Made by a program: the position numbers and the translations under genes. This document shows, piece by piece, positions 53,052 to 61,351 of a stretch of 64,000 bases of DNA. The notes beneath the pieces are model-generated. The model was not told the origin of the DNA. It saw only the letters and a list, made by a program, of their open reading frames with translations, and did no database searches. This DNA is from SZUA-442 sp963753185 (GTDB taxonomy: Bacteria; Actinomycetota; Acidimicrobiia; Spongiisociales; UBA5794), in the NCBI GenBank assembly GCA_963753185.1, contig CAVWBO010000007.1, forward strand, positions 124,001-188,000, written 5' to 3'. How positions within the stretch are numbered: the first letter of the stretch is position 1; each line of letters begins with the position of its first letter.

Positions 53052-54992
53052 ATGATGCGACGCATCTTCTCACCAGCAAACGTACTCGGCGTCGCTTCGG
53101 CGCTGGCTGTGTTGTACGTGACGCTCCTCATACGCGACTCGAACACCGCCGTCGTCGCTGGAGCGCTGCTCGCAGGCGCCGTCGGAGCCGCGGTCTGGTA
53201 CGTCATGACCGTTGCCCGCTCCCAACCAACACTCGGAGGCGCGCTCGAAGGCATTCCGTGTCTCGGCGCAGTGCCGCCGGACGGGTCCACCCCGGCTCCT
53301 GCCCTCACGGAATCCGAGGTACGAGACCGCTTCACCGCGATCCTCCGCGAGATCGAGGGCCACACGACGGGCCGGGTGCTCCTCGTGAGCTCCCCGGCGC
53401 CAGGCCAGGGCGCTTCGCGGGTCGCCCTCAGCCTTGCGATCGCCGCGTCCTCCGTGGGCCGGCGCGTGATGCTCGTGGACGCCGATGCGTCCCCCAATGG
53501 CACCGGACGGTACCTCTCATCGGGAAGGTCTCCCGGGCTGTCTGACGTCGCACGAGGGACGGCGACGCTCGCAGAGGCCACGCGGATGTGGGTGCTCGAG
53601 GACGGATCGAGCTTCCCCATGCTCCCCGCAGGCGACGAGTTGGCAGACTCGAGCGACCTGGCCGGAATCCTCGTCGCCGATGCCCTTGACGTCGTCTCCG
53701 AGCACGCCGACCTCATCATCATCGACGTTCCCCCGGTCATGTGGTCCTCGGCCACGGACGACCTGGGAGCCCATGCTGACGGCACCGTCCTGGTGCTCAC
53801 GGACACAGCCGATCCAGCAGGTGTGGCCAGGGCGATCGAGGAACTGGGGGACGCAGGAGCCCCGGTGCTCGGCTTCATTCGCAACAGGTCCGATGGCACG
53901 TCGACCCTCGGCCACCGTCCCGTACGCGGAGCCCTCGCACGGGGAGCGGCGCTTGCGGGAATCCTCCTCCTCGCCTACAGCGCATACACAGGCGCCCAGT
54001 TGTTGTACTCGTGGAGCGGGGTCGAGAAGGAGGCGCTCGACACGGCAGCCGTCGCCGCGATGAGGGAGTCGACCGATCCCAGGGCACCTTCTGATCCGAA
54101 CGACGACGTGGTTCTCGAGGACGGCGACGCGTCGACGCCGAGCACACCCCTGACCACGGCGCCGACCGAGTCGTACGAGACCCTCCTCATCATCGGCAAC
54201 GACGAGATCGCAGGCGCCGCCGACGTCATCCTCTACCTCGTTCGGCCGACCAACGGAGCCGATCCCTTCATGGTCTCGCTCCCGAGGGACCTGTACGTCG
54301 AGAACCCCTGCACGGGTGGCAACAGTCGCATCAACACCCTGATCAAGGGATGCCCGTCGGAGGACATCAACGGACCGACCCTGCTCTCGTATCAGGTCGG
54401 AGAGATCACCGGCATCGAGGTCGACCACTTCGCCTGGTTCGATTTCGAGGGATTCACGAAGGTGATCGACGCCGTCGGCGGGGTCGAGGTGTGCGTCGAC
54501 AACCCCGTTCGAGATGACAGGTCAGGACTCGACCTCCCCGCAGGGTGCACCGAGACGGACGGCGAGCAGGCCCTTGCGTGGGTTCGGTCCCGTCACACGG
54601 AGCAGCTCGTCAACGGCACGTGGCGGTCCGTGCCTGGAGCGAGCGACCTCCAGCGCAACCAACACCAGCAGGACGTGATCCTGCAACTCTTCGCGAGACT
54701 CAAGACGTTCGATTCACCGACACAGCTGACGACAAAGGCTCGGAGCCTCGCAGACAACTTCGTCCTCGATGATCAACTCAGCATCTCGAGTGCCGTCAAC
54801 CTCGCGTGGGGTCTCCGTGGCATCGACATCGAGACCATCAGGAGGCTCGAGATCCCGGTTCGCCTCACGCGCACTACGTCCGGACAGTCGGTCCTCGTCG
54901 CAACCGCCTCATTCGACGAAGTCCTCGCAGAGGCCTACGGCGACGACCTGCCGTCGGCCGACACCACAGACAACGCGGCCCTGACGCCGTGA
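53052..54992 (+). CDS. BY-kinase-like domain fused to a LytR-CpsA-Psr transferase
   Basis: 646 residues. Two N-terminal helices (about 10-27 and 33-52), then a P-loop domain related to CpsD/Wzc: SSPAPGQGASRVALSLAIA (about 113-131), VMLVDADASPNG (Walker A') and LIIIDVPPV (Walker B). The Walker A Lys-Ser is replaced by Ala-Ser. After a helix (about 298-312) comes the LCP domain (about 370-640) with ILYLVRP, SLPRDLYVE, SRINTLI, GGVEVCVDNPVRD and LAWVRSRH. LCP enzymes attach glycopolymers to peptidoglycan. The N-terminal part is probably a non-catalytic regulator. Confidence 0.85.
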   Translation: MMRRIFSPANVLGVASALAVLYVTLLIRDSNTAVVAGALLAGAVGAAVWYVMTVARSQPTLGGALEGIPCLGAVPPDGSTPAPALTESEVRDRFTAILREIEGHTTGRVLLVSSPAPGQGASRVALSLAIAASSVGRRVMLVDADASPNGTGRYLSSGRSPGLSDVARGTATLAEATRMWVLEDGSSFPMLPAGDELADSSDLAGILVADALDVVSEHADLIIIDVPPVMWSSATDDLGAHADGTVLVLTDTADPAGVARAIEELGDAGAPVLGFIRNRSDGTSTLGHRPVRGALARGAALAGILLLAYSAYTGAQLLYSWSGVEKEALDTAAVAAMRESTDPRAPSDPNDDVVLEDGDASTPSTPLTTAPTESYETLLIIGNDEIAGAADVILYLVRPTNGADPFMVSLPRDLYVENPCTGGNSRINTLIKGCPSEDINGPTLLSYQVGEITGIEVDHFAWFDFEGFTKVIDAVGGVEVCVDNPVRDDRSGLDLPAGCTETDGEQALAWVRSRHTEQLVNGTWRSVPGASDLQRNQHQQDVILQLFARLKTFDSPTQLTTKARSLADNFVLDDQLSISSAVNLAWGLRGIDIETIRRLEIPVRLTRTTSGQSVLVATASFDEVLAEAYGDDLPSADTTDNAALTP

Positions 54993-55032
54993 GCCATAGA
55001 ATGGGCCGAACGCACGAGAGACGGGAACCCCG

Positions 55033-55932
55033 GTGAGCGACCCATACGATCCGCATCAGAACCCGCCAGGATGGACGGATCCATACGCAGATCTGACGAA
55101 TCTCTCGGGGAACGAACCGCTGCCGCCGATGGAGCCTCCGACCACCCCACCGGCACAGCCTCCTGGATCGCCCCTCCTGACGGGCCTGATCATCGGGCTC
55201 CTCCTCGTCGCCTTGTCCGTTGCCGTCTTCCAGCTCCTCTCCCCCGAGGACTCCGGCGACGCCGCGGGCACGACAACGACGACGGTCGACGGCGAGACCA
55301 CAACGACGACGGTCGACGGCGAGACCACAACGACGACGGTCGACGGCGAGACCACCACAACGGTTCCTCCTGCGGATCCGTTCGACGCGGTGCCGCCTGC
55401 AATCGAGGTCGATCGATTGAAACTGATCACGAACGGCCTCCGCGTCAACGACAACGAGATCCCCGACATCGTGTTCGGTCAGGACGCGCCAACGGCAATG
55501 GGGCGCCTCGTCGCTTCCTTCGGCGATCCGACCGAGGACACCGGCTGGCAGGTCTCGACCGGTCAGTACGGGGTGTGCGCAGGCGACCTCGAGCGAGTGC
55601 TGCTGTTCGGCCCATTCGCTGCGATCGTCACCAAACCGGGCGGCCAGGAGATCTTCAACGGCTATCGCCACGATCTCACATTTGGTGACCTCACGAACCC
55701 GGCAGCGGGCCTCGAGACCCTGAGTGGACTGACCGTCGGCGACAGCGTCGCGGATCTCCAATCCATCTATGCAGGGGAACTCGTGACGTTCTCCACCGAT
55801 CCGCGCCTCGGCGAGATCTACGAGGTCCGGGGATCGACGTCGGGGTCGCTGCTCCTGTGGGGCCCGGTGGAAGGCCCGGACGACGCAGACCGGATCATCG
55901 GGATCTACGCACCAGACGTGTGCAGCCGCTGA
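55033..55932 (+). CDS. Exported protein with Thr-rich repeat linker (paralog of 51942 gene)
   Basis: 299 residues, GTG start. Pro-rich N terminus, one helix (about 53-70), a linker of TTTTTVDGE repeats (three 9-residue units), then a globular domain (about 120-299) sharing LETLSGLTVGDSVADLQSIY and SLLLWGPV with the gene at 51942. It lacks the zinc ribbon. The two paralogs flank the LCP fusion and may work with it (inference). Confidence 0.75.
   Translation: MSDPYDPHQNPPGWTDPYADLTNLSGNEPLPPMEPPTTPPAQPPGSPLLTGLIIGLLLVALSVAVFQLLSPEDSGDAAGTTTTTVDGETTTTTVDGETTTTTVDGETTTTVPPADPFDAVPPAIEVDRLKLITNGLRVNDNEIPDIVFGQDAPTAMGRLVASFGDPTEDTGWQVSTGQYGVCAGDLERVLLFGPFAAIVTKPGGQEIFNGYRHDLTFGDLTNPAAGLETLSGLTVGDSVADLQSIYAGELVTFSTDPRLGEIYEVRGSTSGSLLLWGPVEGPDDADRIIGIYAPDVCSR
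55273..55353 (+). repeat. Three exact tandem 27-bp repeats within the linker
   Basis: The unit starts ACAACGACGACGGTCGACGG and occurs at 55273, 55300 and 55327 without change; each encodes nine residues of the Thr-rich linker. Identity at the DNA level, including third positions, suggests recent expansion and possible length variation between strains. Confidence 0.92.
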
Positions 55933-55981
55933 TCAACACTTGAACAACCCTGGCCGTCGTCACGCGGGTACAATCGTCGCC

Positions 55982-56509
55982 ATGAAGCCAAGCTACGGAA
56001 GCGCATTCGGAATCGGCGCCATAGTCGGTCTCGTCGTTGCCGTTGCAGGGACGCTCTTCGTCGGTGCGACGGGAGGCATCTCGAAGCTGGCCGTGACAGG
56101 TGAGGCAGCGTCCGTCGAACCGGTCTTCGCGGTACCGGCATCCGCGTTGTGGATCGTCACGATCGTGATCGCAGCCGTCATCGGCGCACTCCTCGCGGTG
56201 GTCACCGCCGCGATCGCCAGGGTCATCGATCCGGAGGCGTCAAGCGTTGGCCTCTGGGTCATCGCACCGTTGGGCGCGATCGTCGGCGGCGTCGTCGCAT
56301 TTGCCGTGTTCCCCCTCGGAGTCACCGGTCTCGGAACCCTCCAGGACGGGGTGGCGACCATCTCCGTCATGTCGATGGTGACCCTCGCAGCGGTCGCCGG
56401 CCTCGCGGGAGGCAGCGTGATCGTGTGGCAGTCGTACATCATGGCACGACCACCTATCGGAGCCCCCGATCCCGACCTGCTCCCTGCCGACGAGTTCGTC
56501 ACCGGCTGA
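55982..56509 (+). CDS. Hypothetical four-helix membrane protein
   Basis: 175 residues starting MKPSYGSAFGIGAIVG. Four helices (about 8-30, 52-72, 84-105 and 120-142) and a short acidic tail. Small residues dominate. No family recognised. Convergent with the lipoprotein gene. Confidence 0.65.
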   Translation: MKPSYGSAFGIGAIVGLVVAVAGTLFVGATGGISKLAVTGEAASVEPVFAVPASALWIVTIVIAAVIGALLAVVTAAIARVIDPEASSVGLWVIAPLGAIVGGVVAFAVFPLGVTGLGTLQDGVATISVMSMVTLAAVAGLAGGSVIVWQSYIMARPPIGAPDPDLLPADEFVTG

Positions 56510-56526
56510 GCGCCCTTCGGTTGTCC

Positions 56527-56880
56527 TCACCCGTCCATGTGGACGATTCGCGTCGCCTCGAGCGCGCCGTTTGCCTTCATCGCATACGTGACGCGGAGCC
56601 TGTCCCGCTCGATGAGGTGGGTACGGAGGTGCACGACGGGTTCACCGTCACATGTCAGACCGGCACCGGGAACGAACAGGTGACTCGAACCTTCGTCATC
56701 GACGATGACGAAGGCGTCGACCGTGGTGTCGCTACCCCTGACCTGTGAGACGACGCCGGTGACGGAATCACCCGGGTCACCGTCGTCCTGACCACTCGCA
56801 CACCCCGAGGACATCAGGACCGCCATGGCAACGACCACAACGACGAACCTACGCGCCGAGGATGGACTCGAGCTCGCCAT
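56527..56880 (-). CDS. Hypothetical lipoprotein
   Basis: 117 residues starting MASSSPSSARRFVVVVVAMA with lipobox MSSGC. The mature part (about 95 residues) looks like a small beta-barrel (VTGVVSQVRGSDTTVDAFVI...LRVTYAM), OB-like. The start overlaps the end of the upstream redoxin-like gene by 32 nt, so the two are probably cotranscribed. A start further in is possible but would lose the basic n-region. Confidence 0.65.
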   Translation of the reverse strand: MASSSPSSARRFVVVVVAMAVLMSSGCASGQDDGDPGDSVTGVVSQVRGSDTTVDAFVIVDDEGSSHLFVPGAGLTCDGEPVVHLRTHLIERDRLRVTYAMKANGALEATRIVHMDG

Positions 56881-57676
56881 CTCCGAGCACCCCCTCGATC
56901 CGGGCAATGACGACTCCCTCCTCGTCCATGACGAAGATCCACGGTTCGGACGGGAGTCCGAAGTCGACGACCGCCGGAGCGAGGTGATCGACGTCCGGCG
57001 CGAAGCCCTCCTCGTTGAAGCCTTGGTAGACCTCGACGTGTACCCAGTTGACGTCCGGATAGGACTCGCTGATCTCCTTCGCCTGGCGAATCATCGGTCC
57101 GCACGCGGCTGACGTGCAGAACGCGGGCGTCGCGAAGATGGCGACGGTGCGGTTTCCGTTGGTGAGGGCGTCGTCGAGCGACATCTGATAGAACGCTTCG
57201 TGGATGGGGAAGTCGGTACTGAGATCCTCGAGGGCGGTGTCGGCGACGGTCGGGGTCGCGACCAACGGTGCTGGCTCCCCAATGGCAACTGTGGCCGGCT
57301 CCTCGGCGACGAGCACGAGGAAGGGCTGTGTCTTCTCCCCTGTGGACACGTCGAAGTCGATCTCCCACTGCCCTGCACGATCGAAGGGAATGGCCGCCCG
57401 ATAGAGCCCGATGCTGTCCTCGATGATCCACAGGAAGTCGGCGCCGACCTCATGGACGACGTCGGGCGCATCGAGGGCCTTCGCCCTCACCGTGACGATC
57501 TCGTCTGGCGAGCCGCGGCGGGTTCCGTCGATCTCGTTGACCGCGAACAGGAAGCGCTCATCCCCGACAGCCGGATCGATCGATGCCCTGATCGCAATCA
57601 GCTCCTCGCCCTCGTCGGACGAGCATCCCGAAGCGACGATGGCTGCAACGATCGCGACGAGCACCAACTTCCTCAT
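56849..57676 (-). CDS. Thioredoxin-fold lipoprotein (TlpA/redoxin-like)
   Basis: 275 residues starting MRKLVLVAIVAAIVASGC (lipobox ASGC, Cys18). An Ig-like or beta-rich domain (about 25-130) precedes a thioredoxin-fold domain (about 140-275) with TVAIFATPAFCTSAACGPMI. The active-site cysteines are spaced CxxxxC rather than CxxC, as in SCO/redoxin relatives. Outside the membrane it may handle copper, cytochrome or thiol redox. Confidence 0.75.
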   Translation of the reverse strand: MRKLVLVAIVAAIVASGCSSDEGEELIAIRASIDPAVGDERFLFAVNEIDGTRRGSPDEIVTVRAKALDAPDVVHEVGADFLWIIEDSIGLYRAAIPFDRAGQWEIDFDVSTGEKTQPFLVLVAEEPATVAIGEPAPLVATPTVADTALEDLSTDFPIHEAFYQMSLDDALTNGNRTVAIFATPAFCTSAACGPMIRQAKEISESYPDVNWVHVEVYQGFNEEGFAPDVDHLAPAVVDFGLPSEPWIFVMDEEGVVIARIEGVLGDGELESILGA

Positions 57677-57806
57677 GCCGGAACGATACGTCGACCCACG
57701 GTGAACCAAACCCGCCAGCGTGACCGAAGCCCAGTGACCGAAGAGGATCGCGGTCCAGTACTCGTCGGTGCGATCGTCACGCTCGTTGGCTCGACGATGC
57801 CTGCCG

Positions 57807-58349
57807 TCAGGTCCCCGGCTCCGCGTCGAACGAGTTCCATACCTCGCCGAGGGCATCGAAGAGTTCCCCGAGTGCCCACACGAGGACGATGGCCATGACG
57901 AGGAGGACGGCGAAGGTCAGCAGCCCGCGGATCCACCCGGTCCACGACGCCGTCGCACCACGCACCACCTCGACGACGTCGCCGATGAACCCGGGCGGTC
58001 GTATGCGGGACGGTCCGGCATCGGGTGGCGGTACGGGCTCGAATGCAGGACCCGTCGACTCGATGCGAGGGATGACGTCGATCGGTGTTGCGGATGGCGG
58101 CGTGTCCGGTTCGTGGAATTCGGCAACAGGATCCGACTCGGGTCGAAGCGAACGGAGTTCGTCCGGATCGAGGTCGAGCACCCTGGCGAGGTCGTCGATG
58201 ATCCCGATGGCAGGGGGAACCTCGCCGCGTTCCCACCTCCGCACCGACGACGACGAGCGGCCAACGGCCGCGGCCAACTGTCCGAGGGACATGCCCTTGC
58301 CGAGACGGGCCTCACGAATCACCCGGCCGATCGCCAGCGCATCACTCAT
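57807..58349 (-). CDS. XRE-type HTH protein with C-terminal membrane helix
   Basis: 180 residues. N-terminal helix-turn-helix (about 7-65): IREARLGKGMSLGQLAAAVG followed by SSSSVRRWERGEVPP. A Pro-rich linker and one membrane helix (about 145-165) follow, like RodZ or membrane-bound anti-sigma-like regulators. It may couple an envelope signal to DNA binding. Divergent from the acyl-CoA synthetase gene. Confidence 0.8.
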   Translation of the reverse strand: MSDALAIGRVIREARLGKGMSLGQLAAAVGRSSSSVRRWERGEVPPAIGIIDDLARVLDLDPDELRSLRPESDPVAEFHEPDTPPSATPIDVIPRIESTGPAFEPVPPPDAGPSRIRPPGFIGDVVEVVRGATASWTGWIRGLLTFAVLLVMAIVLVWALGELFDALGEVWNSFDAEPGT

Positions 58350-58428
58350 GGCGGTGAGACTATCGCCCCACCCCACGAGGCGCAGCTGCGCGACCTGTAG
58401 GATCGGAGTAGCAGCGAAAGGAACCTCG

Positions 58429-60243
58429 GTGGCGCACCAGATCTCAACCCTTGTCGACCTCATCACCCACAGCACGGTGACCTATGCGGACAACCCCTTG
58501 ATCGGGCAGCGCAGCGGGACCGGTGACTGGAGTTGGACGACCTACTCCGAGTTCGGATCGGCCCTCGATCGGGCGCGTGGAGGCCTCGCCAAGCTCGGGG
58601 TGACCGCGGGCGACAGGGTCGCGATCATCTCGGACAATCGCCTCGAATGGGCAGTGGGTGCGTACGCGACGTACATGCTGGGCGCCGCGTGGGTCCCGAT
58701 GTACGAAGCACAGACGCAGAAGGACTGGAAGTTCATCCTTCGCGACTGCGGGGCCAAGGTCCTCTTCGCCGCCACCGACGGTATCAGGGCACAGATCGAG
58801 GAGATCGCGGACGACCTTCCCGAACTCTCCACGATCGTCGTCATCGACGATCCGGCGGGCGGCAACGCGATCGACTACACGGAGCTGCTCGCAAGCGGGG
58901 CTGAGAACCCGGCCCCCGTGGCCGTGGTCGACGAGTCTGACCTCGCCGGCCTGATCTACACGTCCGGTACGACGGGAAACCCCAAAGGCGTCATGCTGTC
59001 GCACGGCAACTTCGCATCGAACATCAACGCCATCGCAGAGGTCTTCCCGCTCGAGGAGGAAGACCGCTCGGCTTCGTTCCTCCCGTGGGCGCACTCGTTC
59101 GGGCAGACGGTCGAGCTGCATGCCCTGACCTACTTCGGTGCGTCGACAGGGTTGACCTCGGCCAAGACCCTCACCCGTGACATGCCCGAGATCAAGCCGA
59201 CGATCCTCGTGAGCGTGCCAACCGTCTTCAACAAGGTCTATGACGGCCTCCAGAAGATGATGGAAGCCGAGGGTGGCCTGAAGAAGACGATGTTCGACGC
59301 CGCCATCGCAAACGCCCGCAAACGGGAGCAGATGCGCAAGCGGGGCGCACGGAGCCGGTGGGTCGATCTCCAGAACGACCTCTTCGACAAGCTGGTGTTC
59401 ACGAAGGTTCGCGACGCGTTCGGAGGTCGCCTGAAGTACGCGTTCTCCGGCGGCGCTGCGATCTCGACCGAGGTCGCCGAGTTCATCTCGGCTGTGGGCG
59501 TGACGGTGTACGAGGGCTACGGCCTCACGGAGACCAGCCCTGTGGTGACGGCCAACAACCGGAAGGCACGTCGCATCGGATCCGTCGGCCAAGCGATCCC
59601 CGGAGTGACCGTGGAGATCGACACGGATCGCACGGGTGACCCGACCGTCGGCGAGATCGTCGTCCACGGCCCGAATGTGATGATGGGGTACTACAACCTT
59701 CCGGAGGAGGATGCGGCGGTCTTCACCGAGAACCACGGATTCCGAACCGGCGACCTCGGGCACATCGACGAGGATGGGTTCCTGTTCATCCGGGGCCGCA
59801 TCAAGGAGCAGTACAAGCTCGAGAACGGGAAGTATGTCGTCCCGTCCCCGATCGAGGAGCAGCTGCAGCTGTCTGGGTTCATCAGCCAGGTCATGGTCTA
59901 CGGGGAACAGCGGCCGTTCAATGTTGCCGTCGTCGTCCCTGACTTCGAGTATCTCGAGAAGTGGGCGGCAGACAACGGACTCGACACTGCGGATCTCGAT
60001 GCGCTGCTTCGGGATGCACGGGTCAGGGAGCTCTACAAGACGGAGATCAACCGGGCGCAATCAGGCATCAAGCAGTACGAGCGCGTGAGGAACTTCGTTC
60101 TCGACAACGAGGAGTTCACGCCGGAGAACGGTCTCCTCACACCGTCGCTGAAGATCAAGCGCCGTGCCGTGATGGCCAAGCTCGGGACCGAGATCGACAA
60201 CCTCTACGAGAGCAAGGACCCCCTCCTCGGCCGCGACGAATGA
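58429..60243 (+). CDS. Long-chain acyl-CoA synthetase (AMP-forming)
   Basis: 604 residues from a GTG preceded by GAAAGGA. AMP-binding motif LIYTSGTTGNPKGVMLSHGN (about 174-193), YGLTETSP (about 364-371), TGDLGHIDEDGFLFIRGR and the lysine motif near the C terminus (LTPSLKIKRR). Resembles FadD15-type synthetases that activate fatty acids with ATP and CoA. The stop is followed by a strong hairpin. Confidence 0.92.
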   Translation: MAHQISTLVDLITHSTVTYADNPLIGQRSGTGDWSWTTYSEFGSALDRARGGLAKLGVTAGDRVAIISDNRLEWAVGAYATYMLGAAWVPMYEAQTQKDWKFILRDCGAKVLFAATDGIRAQIEEIADDLPELSTIVVIDDPAGGNAIDYTELLASGAENPAPVAVVDESDLAGLIYTSGTTGNPKGVMLSHGNFASNINAIAEVFPLEEEDRSASFLPWAHSFGQTVELHALTYFGASTGLTSAKTLTRDMPEIKPTILVSVPTVFNKVYDGLQKMMEAEGGLKKTMFDAAIANARKREQMRKRGARSRWVDLQNDLFDKLVFTKVRDAFGGRLKYAFSGGAAISTEVAEFISAVGVTVYEGYGLTETSPVVTANNRKARRIGSVGQAIPGVTVEIDTDRTGDPTVGEIVVHGPNVMMGYYNLPEEDAAVFTENHGFRTGDLGHIDEDGFLFIRGRIKEQYKLENGKYVVPSPIEEQLQLSGFISQVMVYGEQRPFNVAVVVPDFEYLEKWAADNGLDTADLDALLRDARVRELYKTEINRAQSGIKQYERVRNFVLDNEEFTPENGLLTPSLKIKRRAVMAKLGTEIDNLYESKDPLLGRDE

Positions 60244-60255
60244 CACGGATCGGGC

Positions 60256-60290
60256 GTGGCTGACGTCCCGTGGGAGGGGACGTCAGCCAC
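60256..60290. terminator. 14-bp stem-loop terminator between acyl-CoA synthetase and tRNA-Sec genes
   Basis: Stem 60256-60269 pairs perfectly with 60277-60290 around a 7-nt loop, 13 nt after the synthetase stop. It lies between converging transcripts (the tRNA is on the minus strand) and so may act in both directions. No T-run. Confidence 0.65.
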
Positions 60291-60309
60291 ACGACGATCG
60301 GTCGAGTCG

Positions 60310-60401
60310 CGGAGGCGGACGGGAATCGAACCCGCCAGGGAACTCTCGCCCCCTCGTCGGTTTTGAAGACCGCGGTGCCCACCAGGCGCACGGACGCCTC
60401 C
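60310..60401 (-). tRNA. selC: tRNA-Sec (anticodon TCA)
   Basis: About 92 nt on the minus strand. The acceptor stem starts GGAGGCG and closes with CGCCTCC plus a G discriminator; no CCA is encoded. The anticodon stem-loop is CGGTCTTCAAAACCG, with TCA at 60364-60366. A long variable arm (CGAGGGGGCGAGAGTTCCC region) and a T arm GGGTTCGATTCCC follow. Length, extended acceptor and long variable arm mark it as selenocysteine rather than a suppressor tRNA. It implies selA, selB and selD elsewhere; none is in the window. Confidence 0.93.
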
Positions 60402-60520
60402 GACCGGGACGCTACCGCGCTCACGCCGTCTGGTGCCGGTCGATCGACAGTTGATGCGACAGGCACCCCGTCCATCATCGCTACACTCCGCCCACGCGTA
60501 CCGCGATCATGAGGATGAAC

Positions 60521-60829
60521 ATGGCAGACCCAAGTCTGATGGTGTGGATCGATCAGGATCTCTGCACAGGTGACGGCATCTGTGAGGAGATCGCTCCCGA
60601 CGTCTTCCAGGGTCGTGACGACGGCCTCTGGGTCGTGAAGGAGACCGCCTCCAACTGGGGCGCCGACATCGTCTTCGACGGCACCCAGGCACCGGACGGC
60701 GCTCGGGGTGTCGCTCGCGTGCCGGACTCGCAGATCGACATCGTCGTCGAGGCTGCCGAGGAATGCCCCGGCGAGTGCATCATGATCGAGCCGTTCGACG
60801 CGGACACGTTCGCAAAGCGCGGGGCCTGA
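60521..60829 (+). CDS. Small ferredoxin (3Fe-4S type)
   Basis: 102 residues starting MADPSLMVWIDQDLCTGDGI. Cluster ligands: Cys15 and Cys21 (CTGDGIC, Asp18 standing where the 4Fe-4S ferredoxins have Cys) and Cys82 (ECPGEC; Cys86 is also present). Such ferredoxins often serve cytochromes P450 or other oxygenases. An insertion of about 30 residues lies between the two half-motifs. GAGG lies 6 nt before the ATG at 60521; ATGs at 60509 and 60515 are alternatives. Confidence 0.88.
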   Translation: MADPSLMVWIDQDLCTGDGICEEIAPDVFQGRDDGLWVVKETASNWGADIVFDGTQAPDGARGVARVPDSQIDIVVEAAEECPGECIMIEPFDADTFAKRGA

Positions 60830-60860
60830 CGGAGTATCTGCTCTCCGGCTCTGCCTGGAC

Positions 60861-61292
60861 CTACTGGGTGATGTAGCCCTCGAGCTGGTCGATCAGGAAA
60901 CGCTGCTCCTCGATCACCGCACGCACGACGTCACCGATCGAGATGATGCCGCACACGCGGCCGTCCTCTACGACGGGTAGATGGCGGAACCGATTGTCCG
61001 TCATGATCTCCATGCACTCGGCGACCGACGTCGACCGTGAGACGGTGATCGGGTCTGAGGTCATGATCTCCCTGACGAGCGTCTCGCGGGATCCACGATC
61101 CACGAGGATCACCTTGCGCGCATAATCCCGCTCGGAGACGATGCCCACGATGGCCTCCGACTCGAGGACGACGAGCGCGCCGACGTTGCGGTGCGCCATG
61201 ACTTCGAGCGCCTCGTAGACGGTCGTGCCGGGCCCCACGTGCCACACGTCGGTGCCCTTGTCGTCGATCAGGTGGGCTACGTTCTTCGCCAT
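60861..61292 (-). CDS. CBS-domain-pair protein
   Basis: 143 residues starting MAKNVAHLIDDKGTDVWHVG. Two CBS units (about 10-65, ending GIVSERDYARKVI, and 75-130, ending GIISIGDVVRAVI), the ERDYARKV form common in small CBS regulators. No other domain. Divergent from the enoyl-CoA hydratase gene. Confidence 0.9.
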   Translation of the reverse strand: MAKNVAHLIDDKGTDVWHVGPGTTVYEALEVMAHRNVGALVVLESEAIVGIVSERDYARKVILVDRGSRETLVREIMTSDPITVSRSTSVAECMEIMTDNRFRHLPVVEDGRVCGIISIGDVVRAVIEEQRFLIDQLEGYITQ

Positions 61293-61351
61293 GGTGCAGC
61301 CCAACATACCAATCGCGCGACGCCCGTGCAGGAAGAATCTGCCTCGGTACG

